Source: Kingdonia uniflora (lineage: Eukaryota; Streptophyta; Magnoliopsida; Ranunculales; Circaeasteraceae). From it: DNA of 64,000 nt. Positions 53,606-64,000 of the stretch are shown here, piece by piece; positions within the stretch are counted from its first letter, which is position 1; each line of letters starts with the position of its first letter. The position numbers were made by a program, and so were the translations under genes. The notes beneath the pieces were generated by a model. It saw nothing but the letters and a program-made list of their open reading frames with translations. It searched no databases and was not told the DNA's origin. The stretch is taken from positions 746,001-810,000 of the forward strand of contig JACGCM010002299.1 of NCBI GenBank assembly GCA_014058105.1, in the 5' to 3' direction.

Positions 53606-54217
53606 GTGCCTATGACTCTTGATTGCTCTTGGGGGCGGAGATCAATGATGAAGAAAAAGGAAATAACATTGAAATCTTGTATTTACATTATTGGGAATGG
53701 AGAAAAAACTAGCTTTTGGAATGATCGTTGGGTGGAAGGAGGTATATTATCACAAAGATATGGCAGAGTCAACATGATTCTTTCTAACATCCCAAGGAAA
53801 GCAATTGTCAAAGATATCATTCAAAATGGAGATTGGAGCATTCACACTTCTAGACATAGATCTAGAGACATGAGAAACATACGGCAAAATATTTTTGAGC
53901 TTTACAAACTTATTACTAATGAAGAGGATAGAGCATGCTGGAAGCTTAACCCTAATGGAGTATTCACATTCAAATCAACTTGGCAAGCTATCAGGAAGAA
54001 GAAGGATAAAGTTAACTGGCATAGACTTGTCTGGGATAAAGATTGTGTTCCAAAACACTCATTCATTACTTGGCTAACCATGAAGAATAGGCTGGAAACA
54101 AGGGTTTTCTTAGTAAAAATTAGAAAACTTGAAGTATCATACTGCTCTTTCTGTGACTCTGAGGAGGAAAATAGGGATCATCTTTACTTCAATGATCCAT
54201 TCACAAAGCTTATTTAA
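53606..54217 (+). pseudogene. LINE zinc-binding region (zf-RVT)
   Basis: The 203-codon frame contains IGNGEKTSFWNDRWVEGG, DRACWKLNPNGVFTFKSTW, VPKHSFITWLTMKNRLET and the Cys pair YCSFCDSEEENRDHLYF, where active LINEs have DHLFF.C. The last Cys is lost. The frame ends at a premature stop before the W.. helix. Confidence 0.85.
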
Positions 54218-54599
54218 TCTAAGGTTATTTCTAGCCTAGGGTACTCTAGAACTATAACTAAATGGGATGCAGAGACTCAGCGGATTATTAGAAAAGCAAC
54301 AGTAGATCCTTCAAGGGGCGGGTAAGATACTAAAAATAGCCTTTTTAGCTATAGTTTAACATGTGGTTCTTTTGGGCTTTCTTCGTCTAATTTAGACATG
54401 GTCCCCTAGTATGTAAATATTGTTTCGTTCTCTATAAGATCTAAACCTTTTGTAAAAAAAAATATGTGTGGCTAGAGAGAAATGCAAGATAATTCAAAAA
54501 TGAATCTACTACTAGTGATATTATCTACAGAAAGATTTTTTTGAAGCTTCATAGTAATGCAGAATTTCTAATCACAAATTATTGTTTAGCCTTGCTTCT

Positions 54600-55144
54600 C
54601 ACACAAAGACTGGGGTCTTAATCCAATCATTAAACAACCTAGATCTATCAAATGGGTGAATTGGAAACAAGATTTTGACCAAGATATCATACTCAATGTG
54701 GATGGTTGTTTAACTCCTGACAGAAGATCTTTTGGTAGAATATTCAGATTACACAATGGTCTGCCTGTCCTAGCTTTCAACAGAAAATTTATAGAAGAAG
54801 GAGACATTTGAGTCATTGAAATAAAGACCTTGTGTGAAGGTCTGAGAATTGTAGAGAATTTGGGATTTCCTAGCCTTTGTTCCATTACAGATTCTACATA
54901 TGCTGCAAAAGTACTTAAGAAAGAGTGTAGCCCTCCATGGAAATGCTTTGCTAATTTGAAAGATGCTTCTAGAATCATGGATCATATGGAAAACTCTCAT
55001 ATAATGGCCAAAGTGAGAGAAGGTAATAAATTTGCTGAGTATATTGCTTCATCCATGGACATCATGGAAGACTATGTTTTCTTTCCTTCTACATTCCCTC
55101 AGCCTTTGACTAACTTGTGTACAACTGATACTAACTGTAAATAG
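54600..55144 (+). pseudogene. LINE RNase H domain
   Basis: Read in one frame with a single stop (near 54809): WVNWKQDFDQDIILNVDGCL (first Asp), then EIKTLCEGLRIVENLG (Glu), CSITDSTYAAKVL (second Asp), and KVREGNKFAEYIASSM at the end, where active copies have VxREANxxAD.LA. The catalytic residues are present but the frame is interrupted. Confidence 0.8.
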
Positions 55145-55239
55145 TACCCTAGATTGTAACTTTTGATCTTTTAAATACAATTTTGGTGGGGGTCTGCCTT
55201 AACCTCAGCTTCCCCCTAAAAAAAAGAGTAATCAATGGT

Positions 55240-55990
55240 GACTGCCAGGGCTTTGCTAATCCATAGTTATATTAATTTTTTTGAGCAAAACTACTTCCAG
55301 TCCAAGAGAAAACTTTAAGACACGTACATGGAGTCCCTCAGTCTGTCCCTCCCCCTCCTTTTCTTCTTCCAGGACTCGTACATATTGAAAGATCTTTGAA
55401 CTAAATTCAATTGCTAGAGCTAAACCACGATATACAGTTCCTATAGAAACTCACTTCACTGTAATTCAGTTAAGGACTAACTCTATGTGAACCTAAAAAG
55501 AATCTGGATTATGTAATTTCAATGGTCATCTCTGTATACCAGAAATTGTCGACGTGTATTACTGCTTCACCAGATGAAAAGCACGCTTAAGAGGAATACT
55601 AACAATGAGATTTAACCTTCGAAGTTCTCTATAATTCCCATCATTCGTAAGCCACACCTTCAGAGGAATCATTAGAATCCTCCAATTTAAACAAGAACTT
55701 GACAATTGTAACGCACCGACCCTTTAATCACAGGCATACCAATACTACATACTATATCATCTCTAAAGAGAGAGTGCGAGAATTTGGAGAAGAAAGAAAG
55801 AGTGGAGTTTGGATAGAATAGTTAATACATAGTCAAATCTTTTTGTCCAGAATCCAGGCCTGTTTGAGAAATGCAATGCTTAGGCTTGTTCTCTACTTAG
55901 TCTCTGGGCATTAAGCTTGGTAGATATTTTTGAATGATAGCTGGGAAGAAATCCCTATAGAGATGCCATTATTTGATGAAGTTCATTAGA
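55240..55990. other. Spacer with traces of SPH-cluster intergenic sequence
   Basis: No coding frame. Blocks at 55280-55440 match 48190-48420 between SPH genes 2 and 3 (for example ATTGAAAGATCTTTGAACT and GGAGTCCCTCAGT.TGTCCC), in altered order. This marks the edge of the SPH duplication zone. Confidence 0.45.
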
Positions 55991-56166
55991 AGAATGATAG
56001 GTATGCTTGAGTTATTTTGTATTGTGCATTTGTTTTACAGAAGCCAACCAATGTGCGGATTATTTGGCTTCCTAAGGCATTCTTTTTGATGAAAATGTTC
56101 TAGCCCCTAGCTCTGTTCCTCACAACCTGCATTTTAAAGTAGAGGAGGATGCTAGGGAGAAACTTA

Positions 56167-56534
56167 TGTAGCGCATCACTCATAGGATCATTTACCCACC
56201 GTACCACCTATGTTTATTTAATGTTTTTAATGCTTTATATTTTAGTATTTAGCTTAATCCCTGTTGGAGAGGCCCAACCTCGGTTATTAGCAGCTTCCCA
56301 ATTTTAGTAGGAGTCTATTTTAAAATTAGAATTAGGGTTCCTAATTATGACCCCCCTTGTGTTCTATAAAAGAGGAGGTCTAGGTTATTTGTTTCTCAGT
56401 TAATCCAGTTAAGTTAGTCTTATTCAGAACAAGAGTTCTAGTTAATAAAATTAGGGTTCTTCATGAACCTAATTCCTTTTGTTAAAACTGGTGTTCTTCT
56501 TAATTATTTGCTTCTGCGTAATCAGTTTACATCA
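56167..56534 (+). repeat. 5' LTR of element B
   Basis: 368 bp with a TATA-like GTGTTCTATAAAAGAGG at about 56360, a block shared with element A. Directly followed by AAG and the primer binding site. Confidence 0.82.
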
Positions 56535-58142
56535 AAGTGGTGTCAGAGCTACGCTAGATCTAAGAGTTGTAAATTTTAAGAGCAAAGATGCCTCATGAAA
56601 GACTCGCGGCGAAGAAACCTACGTTCGCCGATAATGTAGCGAGGATCTCAGATAATCTTGATAAGCTTGAAAGGCTTGTCGAGGCTTTGGGTAGAGGAAT
56701 CTTTTTCCCGCCCCCCCCCAACTACTTCTATTAGGTATAATCAAAGACTTTTCTCTAGGGGAAAGCGTCGCCGCGAGAAGCGACGATCTTAATAACCCAT
56801 TTGCAAGTCTTGGAGTCAAAACTAAGGCTTCTAATACTTTGGGAATCAAAACCCGAACCATCGCCAAAGGGCCGGCCACAACAACCATCAACCAAATACA
56901 GGGTTCTCACAGAGAGACGACCCAACAACACCTACTGACCCCGGCCTCAGTCCTAATAGTAGTCGACAGAGAGACGACTATGGGAAGAGGTACAACTGGC
57001 GAGAGAGGAACAAGGGAAACCCTTTCCAGGGTCCAAGGGAATGCCCAAATTGGAGCATCAAACGGAACTGTTACTAGGATAAAAGCTACAGTTGAAGGAC
57101 TCGAGAGCTCAACATAACAACAATGGCCGCCGATAAGACATTCGCAGCAAACAACGCGACAAACCCAGTCACTGCTGCAACAATTACTACCGACGTCCTC
57201 GATCAAGCAACAACGACAATGGACGGCGCTGGAGTTACGATTGATATAGGTAACCCATACAGTAAGGGTATGAGGACAACAGGGGACAGAGTAACGCCGA
57301 GACCTTGCGATAAAGGGGGTGAAATCGACAAGAGTCCCATAACGAAGAAACAAAGGGTAATAGGTATGCAAGCAACAAAGAACAATCGATACCAAGTCCC
57401 ATTTTTAAGGTTGAAAAAGTTGGGGTTGGGACTTCATCACCAAAATTCTCCCGAAATCAAATTACAGAGTTGCTGTTTTGATAAAGAAAGGAAATGAAGT
57501 AATTTGGTATAACTAGGTGCACCGATCCCATCACAAACTCTACCTATCTCACGTGCAATGCACATGCATACTCAAAAACATCAAACACCTTCAGCAGTGA
57601 GTACAGTCAAAAGGCCGAGCCGAGTCGAACAAAATAATGCATCTTCGGCAGTAGCTACCAATCACCGTACTACTCAACAGTAGATTCAGGAGACCCGCAC
57701 GAATCACACGATGCAGGTCGGCATCATCCAATAGTTTTATTCACTTATGTTACAGTTAAGGGCATTCGTTTGATTCATATAAGGGAGAGGATGGCTCGAT
57801 ACGAAGAATTATGTCCGTATGTTGACCTGCTTTGAGAAGGTTTTATAGCATGTTTTAAGAAACAGACCACAGTAATTTCTCAATTTTTTTATTTTAGATG
57901 TCAATAGACGTAGGGATATTGGTAACAATATCGTACCCCCGCTCTTGGGGTATAATCTTTGGGTACAGAAAATTCTATGGAAGACTTCAAGATTTCCAAA
58001 TGAGTTCTACCGTACAAATTTCATGCGTATTTTACGGGATGAAGATGAAGATATTGGAATGCGTACTACATATGTACGTGAGTCCTCTGGAGTATCGCTC
58101 CCTTAATTTTGTGGATAAAATCTTCTCAGATGAAGGATTTGA

Positions 58143-58518
58143 TGTGGTGCATCACTCATAGAATCGTTTAACCATCGTACCACCTATGTTTATTTAATGC
58201 TTTTAATGCTTTGTATTTTAGTCTTTAGCTTAAGCCCTGTTGGAGAGGCCCAATCTAGGTTATTAGCAGTTTCCCAATTTTAGTAGGAGTCTATTTTAAA
58301 ATTAGAATTAGGGTTCCTAATTCTAACCCCCCTTGTGTTCTTCAAAAGGGGAGGTCTAAGTTATTTGTTTCTTAGTTAATACAGTTAATTCAGTTAAGTT
58401 ATCTTATTCAGAACAAGGGTTCTAGTTAATAAAATTAGGGTTCCTCACGAACCTAATTCCTTTTGTTAAAGCTAGTGTTCTTCTTGATTATTGGCTTCCG
58501 CGTAATTAGTTTACATCA
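58143..58518 (+). repeat. 3' LTR of element B
   Basis: 376 bp, homologous to 56167-56534. The TATA-like block is mutated (GTGTTCTTCAAAAGGGG). A second ACAGTTAATTCAG unit accounts for part of the length difference. Confidence 0.82.
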
Positions 58519-58610
58519 AAAACAGTTTGTTAGATTGTAACTCTATTGTTCCTATTCTTTTATTATTTATCAATCTTGTTCGAGGGGTTTGCCTAAGCCT
58601 CATTGCCTAA

Positions 58611-58890
58611 CAAAAAATTCAATTTATAGTGGTTACAAATACTTTTATTTATGAATAGGGGCTGCTCATGACTATTAATTAGGAGGTTCAATGAACTTAA
58701 CTTTCACTTTACAAAGCTCAACTCTCACTAGTAAGACTTGGGAGGTTGACAAAGAAGACGGCTTGAATAATCTGAGAGGATGTTTCTTTAAAGATTTTTA
58801 TTATGCGGGATATTTCAAAATGATAAGAAATTACTAAAGAAAGGTTTGTGTGACTTAAGTAAATGGCTTACTTGATGGTGAGGATATATA
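58611..58890. other. Short spacer before the solo LTR
   Basis: AT-rich sequence; nothing was identified. Confidence 0.35.
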
Positions 58891-58895
58891 AACTG

Positions 58896-59370
58896 TGTGG
58901 GACTGTTGTTATGTTTGTTCGAACGAGCCCCGGGTTTTTGTCTAAAATCTACCTCAAAGTTGTTTGAACGACAGTCTATTTTTTGCCTAAAAACTGACCC
59001 AGCGTTTGGAGTTGTTTGATATTGTTCGAACGAGACTCATAGTCGTTCGAACGACAATGCAAATATTTATCTTGAGATCTGAGTGATTGTTATAGGTTTC
59101 CTAAGGTATATATAAGGTACACTTAAGTTTTTTATAAGCCACCTTTGGAGAGATCTTTTGTGGGATGAACTCTTTAGAGAGAAACCTCAATTGCATGTAA
59201 TGACTGTAACCTTTGTCTTGGAATAAACTCTCTCTTTATTGTGTATGGATGTAGGCAATTGTCGAACCACCTTAAATCCTTGTTGTTGGTTGTTGATTGC
59301 GTATTCCTATTGTTTGTTTAATGCTCTAATCGGATCGATAGGAGTTCGGCTTCCGCGCCGCGGCTCAACA
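58896..59370 (+). mobile_element. Solo LTR with CGTTCGAACGA palindromes
   Basis: 475 bp, starts TGTGGGACTG, ends CGGCTCAACA, flanked by AACTG at 58891-58895 and 59371-59375. Four copies of the TCGTTCGAACGA palindrome or variants (about 58915-59055) precede the TATA box GGTATATATAAGG at about 59104. An AATAAAC polyadenylation-like signal follows at about 59222. The same layout (palindromes, then TATA) occurs in the solo LTR at 40967-41474. Confidence 0.88.
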
Positions 59371-59375
59371 AACTG

Positions 59376-62300
59376 AGGGTGGGTTTATCCTGTCTAGTTT
59401 TTAGATTAGGAATCTTAAAATTGAAAGCGGGAAGATTTGTGTTAATGAAGTTTGCAATCTGAATAATGTTATGCATGTCTCTGAACATTAACAAGGATGA
59501 ATCAATGGTTAGATGTAGTAACCTCTCAATCTATTTCCACTTGAGCTCCAGTTTATTATTCCACGAATCTTCGGTATAAACATCAAAAACTTTATAATGG
59601 GTTATTTTTTCCTTAATAAATGAGCATAATGGCACGTGCTAGCGCGTACAAACGTATTATTTTTAAGATTCAAGTTGGGGTTAAGTGTAATTATTTGATA
59701 TATTATCTAATTGTAATTCTAAAGATATGTTGCTGGTTTTGTGTTTAAATATCTTGTAATATCTATTATAATTGAAACAAGAAGGTTTACCCTTTCTTTG
59801 TTCAGGACCACCATATAATGCCAGCCTCTTTAAGTAAATTTTGGTGCTGGATAATACTGGTCCTTGGATTTCATTCATTCCTTGCCATAATCTTTGAAAT
59901 AAAATGATAACTGGATGTTACTCTATTTTTATCAAAGAAACTTGCACGATATTTTTTTCCTTAAGGTACCTTGAACGATGTTCTCATTTGCGCGTCGTAA
60001 AGGTCGTTCTTAATAAGGTTAAATAATCTTTGAGGGAATTGAACGAAAGCTAACGAAGGATTCTTATGCTATCAAGGCTAAGTTGTTATGGAATAAATTA
60101 GATACAACATGCTAATATATTTTTCTTCTTATAATGAGAAGGACATCTGACCTAGAATGTTTGATTGTTTCTAACTGTGACCTCAATTAAGTATAATACA
60201 AATCTTTTCTTTGAGTAGACTTGATATGTTCATATCTAGTACAAGGCACACCCATCATATCCTAGCTCATTGTATCCAAGTTCCAATCTAGACTTTCGAT
60301 ATCGTCCTTAAATCTATCCTAAACATTGAATAAAAGTGACGTTGGGATTTACAAATATTGTAATGTATGTTATGTTAGGCAAAGTATAAGTCAATCAAAT
60401 GGGTGGTTAAGAAGACTTTCAAATGTGAGTACTTAAGTAACTATTAATGGAAATTTTAGAGCTACCTTTGCCTTTAATCTCCATTTTTCTCTCTGACTGT
60501 TGAGATGAAGTAATTTTGGAGGGTGTTGGTTTGTAAGAGTGTCTCTAGCGGTGCTTCGTGTCGAGCACAAATGTACCTCTTCATTTGCAACTGCCACCCT
60601 TATGTTGCAAATCATCTCAACAAGATTTTGTTTTACGGTGGACACCTGAAGTTGGATATGATGAATGTCTGGGTGACCGATCTTGATTGGTGATAATCGT
60701 AGTAGTTATTCACTAAACATGCTATAGCATACCGTACGACAAAAAGGAATTAGAAAAATTCAAGGTCATCATATGGATGGAAAAGGTGCAGATGAAGCTG
60801 AGTAGAAATGATATTATCTTATGGAGTGGAGAGTCAGATGAATACACATATGTTAGTCCCATTGCAATAGATTTGGTCTTTGGGTCAGATGAATACACAT
60901 ATGTTAGTCCTATCTGCTTTGGGCTGCGGCGTAATCTAATATAGTAATCTATAACTCCATTTCAAGCTTCTTCGAAGTAACTATCCTTATTGTCTCCATT
61001 GCAACAACTATCCCATTACTCCTAATTAATGTTATAAGAGAATATACCAGGCAAGTTCCAAAGTATGTGGAAAGTATTGTAGATTGTGGAGACCGAGTGA
61101 GGTTTTCTACCAAAGGTATAAAAAATACTGCAGGGTAACAGATATTGAAGGTCACCAAAGATAAAAGTAATGCACTCAACTAAGCAAACAAAGAATCAAT
61201 TAATGTCATGACAAACATCTAGCAAATAAAAGAAGATGTGAATTATTCCAAACAATCTAATTACAACTATGTAATTCAAAACATCATTTAGCAAATTAAA
61301 TAACATGTTCATAGCATAAAATGAAAAAGCAATTTTAGATACTAAGCAAAAAGGATAATAAGTTTTAGAAATTTGTCATTCTTATAACTAAAAAAGATTT
61401 AAAAGGTGTGATACTCGTAGCCACTTTGAGAAGATGATAAACTTTGTATAATTAATGTCTGAGACTATTGTTTTGTACTATGTCTTTCTTACAGCCTTGA
61501 TAGTAGTAGCCTCATTCTGAAAATGCAGAAAAGATACCAAAAATAAGAAATTAAGAACATTTCCACATTGATTTCAATATGAATACAAAATTCAAAAAAT
61601 AAAATTTAAAGTTGAAGTTTTCAAATTGAAAATTTCTTTATACAAAGCTCAATTATTAGTGTAACAAAACTTTACTATGTGTTTTGAAATTATATAGCAA
61701 AGAAACAAACTTTTCCTTTAAGAAGAGGAATGACTACATCTAATAATATTTCATATCAATATAAGTTGCTAAATAAGTAGCTTAGGAGTTGCACTAGAAC
61801 ATGTATAATACAGGTTCATACAACACCAAGATTGACATGCAAATTACCAAAGTCAGGAGGAAAATACCAACGGGAAATGACCAAAGGCTCAAAGCCATTA
61901 GAGATAAAGAGTAGAATTCTCTGTATAGACATATAAACCATGGGTTAGAATGTAGGTTTAATAATTAAGTAAAGCAAATGAAGGAAATTTTTTCTAAGAA
62001 ACATGACATTGACGACTAATAGCATCAGACTTTGAAAATCCCAATACTTGACATATTTAAGGCTTTTACAATCTCTAACAAGATGTGAATGTCACTGGAA
62101 ACCGTGGAGGAAACAAAATTAAGACTTAAAATTGGAATGAACTTGAAGCAAAAGGGATAATCAAACTCGCTCAATACTAGAGAGTAGGCATAATGCAGAA
62201 GAAACACGGAGGCCTACTAACAAGAGATGCGGAAAGAAGACCAATTTATTCTCAAGAAAGAAGGTGGGCGAGTATAAAAAGAGATAAAACTAGAAACAAA

Positions 62301-64000
62301 CAGTGATTTTTAAGCCATTACAAAAGCCTAAATTGGGTTTAAAAACTGTCACCTGTGACTCTCTATTGAAACATAGCATTCTTGGGAACAACTCTGGTTT
62401 TCATAAACATGCTGCCCTATTCCGATCCAAATAAGGCTTTCCGATTTCAAGCCATATTAGCAAAATCACATTAAAAATATCAAAAACCAGTGAAGGGAAA
62501 GGCTGGTCATTAACACGAGTAAGAATATAAAAACTAATCCCCAGTAATCGAAACACTAGAACAATCCTTTAAATTCGGAAATATACACATGGAGTTGCAG
62601 AAGAGTAGAATTAAGGATGCCCATAATGCAGCTAGTCCTTGAATATAAAGAATATCTTACTTTTTAAGTAGCGCAACCCAGGCAGGTCAAAGAGTAGAAC
62701 TAGCTTTCGCTTCCTCTCTATATACCGAACTAGGCAGGTAAGATATGAGTAGAAGTAATAAATTCAACAATTTTGAAGAGAGTCAAACATGCCCTATCTT
62801 ATTGGACATAATGCCTGGGAACGTATGAAAAATACCCCCTCATATATCCCCCCCACTTTATACTGCCCACCTCCCTTAGACAATCAACTCCGCGTTGTAC
62901 TAGGAAGATAAGATAAATCATTAACATAATAACTTGAGTAAGAAGATAAGATAATAATATATTTTCTCAAAGCAATCACAATTGAACTTTCGGCTTTCAC
63001 TTACTATTAAATTACTTTGTTTAAACATATACCAAATATATATCACGATAATAATATGTTACTGGGGAGAATTACGTATTAATCAAGTTACAGAGACAAA
63101 AGTAATCTTTGTCCTTCGTTATTACAGAGCAATGTTAAAATTATCAAGGTGCAATTTCTTTCCTCAATCAATTGAAGATTGATTTTACTGATAATGACTC
63201 GTAATCCCTAAAGAAATCCAAAAGTAAGGTTTTACCTCAATCAATCAAAGATTGCTTTGATTACTACTAAGAGCAAAAGAATCATAATAAAGGAATTATA
63301 AAACAACAAGAAATTGTACATTTTTCTATGAATCAATTTAGGTTTGATCTCTAGAAGTAAAATAGGGACGAAGGATTGATTAATGGAGGAGAAGAAATTG
63401 TATAGGGAGAAGTAGGTTAAAAGAAAAAAGGTTAAAACCCAATTACTAAAAATGCCATACAATTCGGCAGTTAAGAGTTGGATGGCTCATATGATTTCCA
63501 TAGTACTGTACCATGGAAATAATCCAAGCCTTCCAAATCACACAAGGTGTTACTAGAAAACCAAACCACAATACATAAATGATATATTGTTCTTGAATGT
63601 GAAGCATGTTTAACTTTCTAACAGCAGAATCACATTCTTGTCATTAAAAAAAGAGGGAGAATATCAGAACAAAGAAAGATAAGAGAACTTATATATCCCT
63701 TATCTAGTTTTTATCCAAATCGAATCCTCATAGTTTATCTTTCAAAAGAATGAATTAAGTACTATCACGGAGAATTTCCCATCTTTTAGTATACATTTTC
63801 TTTCAAGACTATTTTGCATTTGTTCTTCCCCTCCAAAGAAGTCTCTAATCAATGGCTCAAGCATAAACGCTAGTGATGTCTGGAGTATTGGTTACTAGAG
63901 CTTCAAGCTGGAGGTTCCATCTCAAATTAAATCAATTGGTAAGAGAAGAGTTGCCCAATATCTTCTATTTTGAGGTACAAGGCATGATTATTTGTCCAAT
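59376..64000. other. Long AT-rich region, no gene recognised
   Basis: No frame here shows a domain I recognise. A 27-bp segment containing GTCAGATGAATACACATATG is repeated at 60833 and 60884 (period 51 bp). A minus-strand frame at 60949-61179 (76 codons, hydrophobic, TFNICYPAVFFIPLVENL) begins next to an acceptor-like TTTGTTTGCTTAG and could be a terminal exon. A second possible short terminal exon on the minus strand, at about 61532-61490, reads NEATTIKAVRKT and a stop, behind CTGCATTTTCAG. Neither is assigned. Sequence near 63915-63965 (AAATCAATTGGTAAGAGAAG) resembles a repeat common in plant gene flanks. Confidence 0.3.

Larger units (their letters stand above)
53551..55226 (+). mobile_element. 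5'-truncated LINE, 1.7 kb, plus strand
   Basis: AGTAATCAAT occurs at 53541-53550 and again at 55227-55236; the match extends three more bases with one mismatch. The element ends in an A-run after GGGGGTCTGCCTTAACCTC, the LINE-family 3' signature. It encodes a zinc-binding region followed by RNase H and lacks endonuclease and polymerase. Confidence 0.8.
56167..58518 (+). mobile_element. Non-autonomous LTR retrotransposon, copy B
   Basis: LTRs at 56167-56534 and 58143-58518 are about 90 percent alike by eye, begin TGTAGCGCATC or TGTGGTGCATC and end TTTACATCA. A primer binding site TGGTGTCAGAGC follows the 5' LTR (56538-56549). The 1.6-kb interior has a short gag-like start (MPHERLAAKKPTFADNVAR at 56588) in broken frames and no pol. 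Near the 3' LTR is the frameshifted equivalent of the IVPPLL frame (57898-58010: ATCGTACCCCCGCTCTTGGG). Same family as copy A at 21249-23704. Confidence 0.82.
56000..58610 (+). mobile_element. LINE RNase H tail interrupted by LTR element B
   Basis: Before the LTR element, the plus strand reads EANQCADYLAS..ILFDENVLAPSSVPHN..EEDAREKL, the RNase H tail of the same LINE family as 39503-40828 (EANRCADFL..LNEDAEGK). After the LTR element (58519-58610) comes the LINE 3' signature GGGGTTTGCCTAAGCCTC and an A-rich tail. The LINE is therefore older than element B. No target duplication was found for either. Confidence 0.65.

Noticed and set aside
56839..57497. Thr-rich plus-strand frames and the overlapping minus-strand frame
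   Set aside because: They lie in the degraded interior of LTR element B. The composition bias and conflicting frames fit decayed gag sequence, not a gene.

Overview
This window is nuclear DNA from a flowering plant, most likely a eudicot. The genes have many introns with standard GT..AG splice sites. The products are plant-specific: a TOM7-1-type import subunit, a plastid/mitochondrial mTERF2-like protein, a CW-MBD protein, a clade I BAHD acyltransferase and a cluster of S-protein homologues. The spaces between genes, and the long introns, are packed with plant transposable elements (Ty1-copia, non-autonomous LTR elements, solo LTRs, 5'-truncated LINEs, Tourist-like and hAT-like MITEs). The S-protein cluster is compatible with Papaveraceae/Ranunculales but does not prove it. 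No prokaryotic, organellar or CRISPR-like feature was seen.

Layout. 1-8.5 kb: transposon-rich, with a 5'-truncated LINE in an 18-bp target duplication, a copia LTR end, a Tourist-like MITE and a complete but gag-less copia element (TSD AGATG). 9.0-11.0 kb: a 5'-truncated pseudogene of the 20S proteasome beta1 subunit. 12.7 kb: a small intact TOM7-like gene. 13.5-24.8 kb: an intact seven-exon mTERF2-like gene on the minus strand (607 codons). Its introns hold a fold-back element and a non-autonomous LTR element. 26.2-34.9 kb: a divergently transcribed MBD2-like gene (372 codons, four coding exons). It has a probable long 5'-leader intron that holds two hAT-like elements, a minisatellite and other fragments. 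35.5-49.2 kb: a tandem-duplication zone of two unrelated families on the minus strand. These are S-protein homologues (three intact genes, one pseudogene, two remnants) and BAHD acyltransferases (one intact gene, one pseudogene split by a LINE and two solo LTRs). 49.5-59.4 kb: LINEs, a second copy of the non-autonomous LTR family and a solo LTR. 59.4-64 kb: no gene recognised.

How the genes relate. TOM7, mTERF2 and MBD2 are single-copy housekeeping-type genes (protein import, organelle gene expression, chromatin) and do not form a pathway. The SPH/BAHD zone is different. The 5' flanks of the BAHD gene and of the SPH pseudogene are homologous to each other although their proteins are unrelated, which suggests that the two families were shuffled together during duplication. 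The best candidates for something undescribed are this shared promoter, the correlated loss of two cysteines in the SPH paralogues, the conserved IVPPLL open reading frame of the non-autonomous LTR family, and a 12-bp palindrome (TCGTTCGAACGA) amplified in unrelated transposons. Exon boundaries were read by eye from splice consensus and reading-frame continuity. Family names rest on recognition of the proteins, not on a database search.
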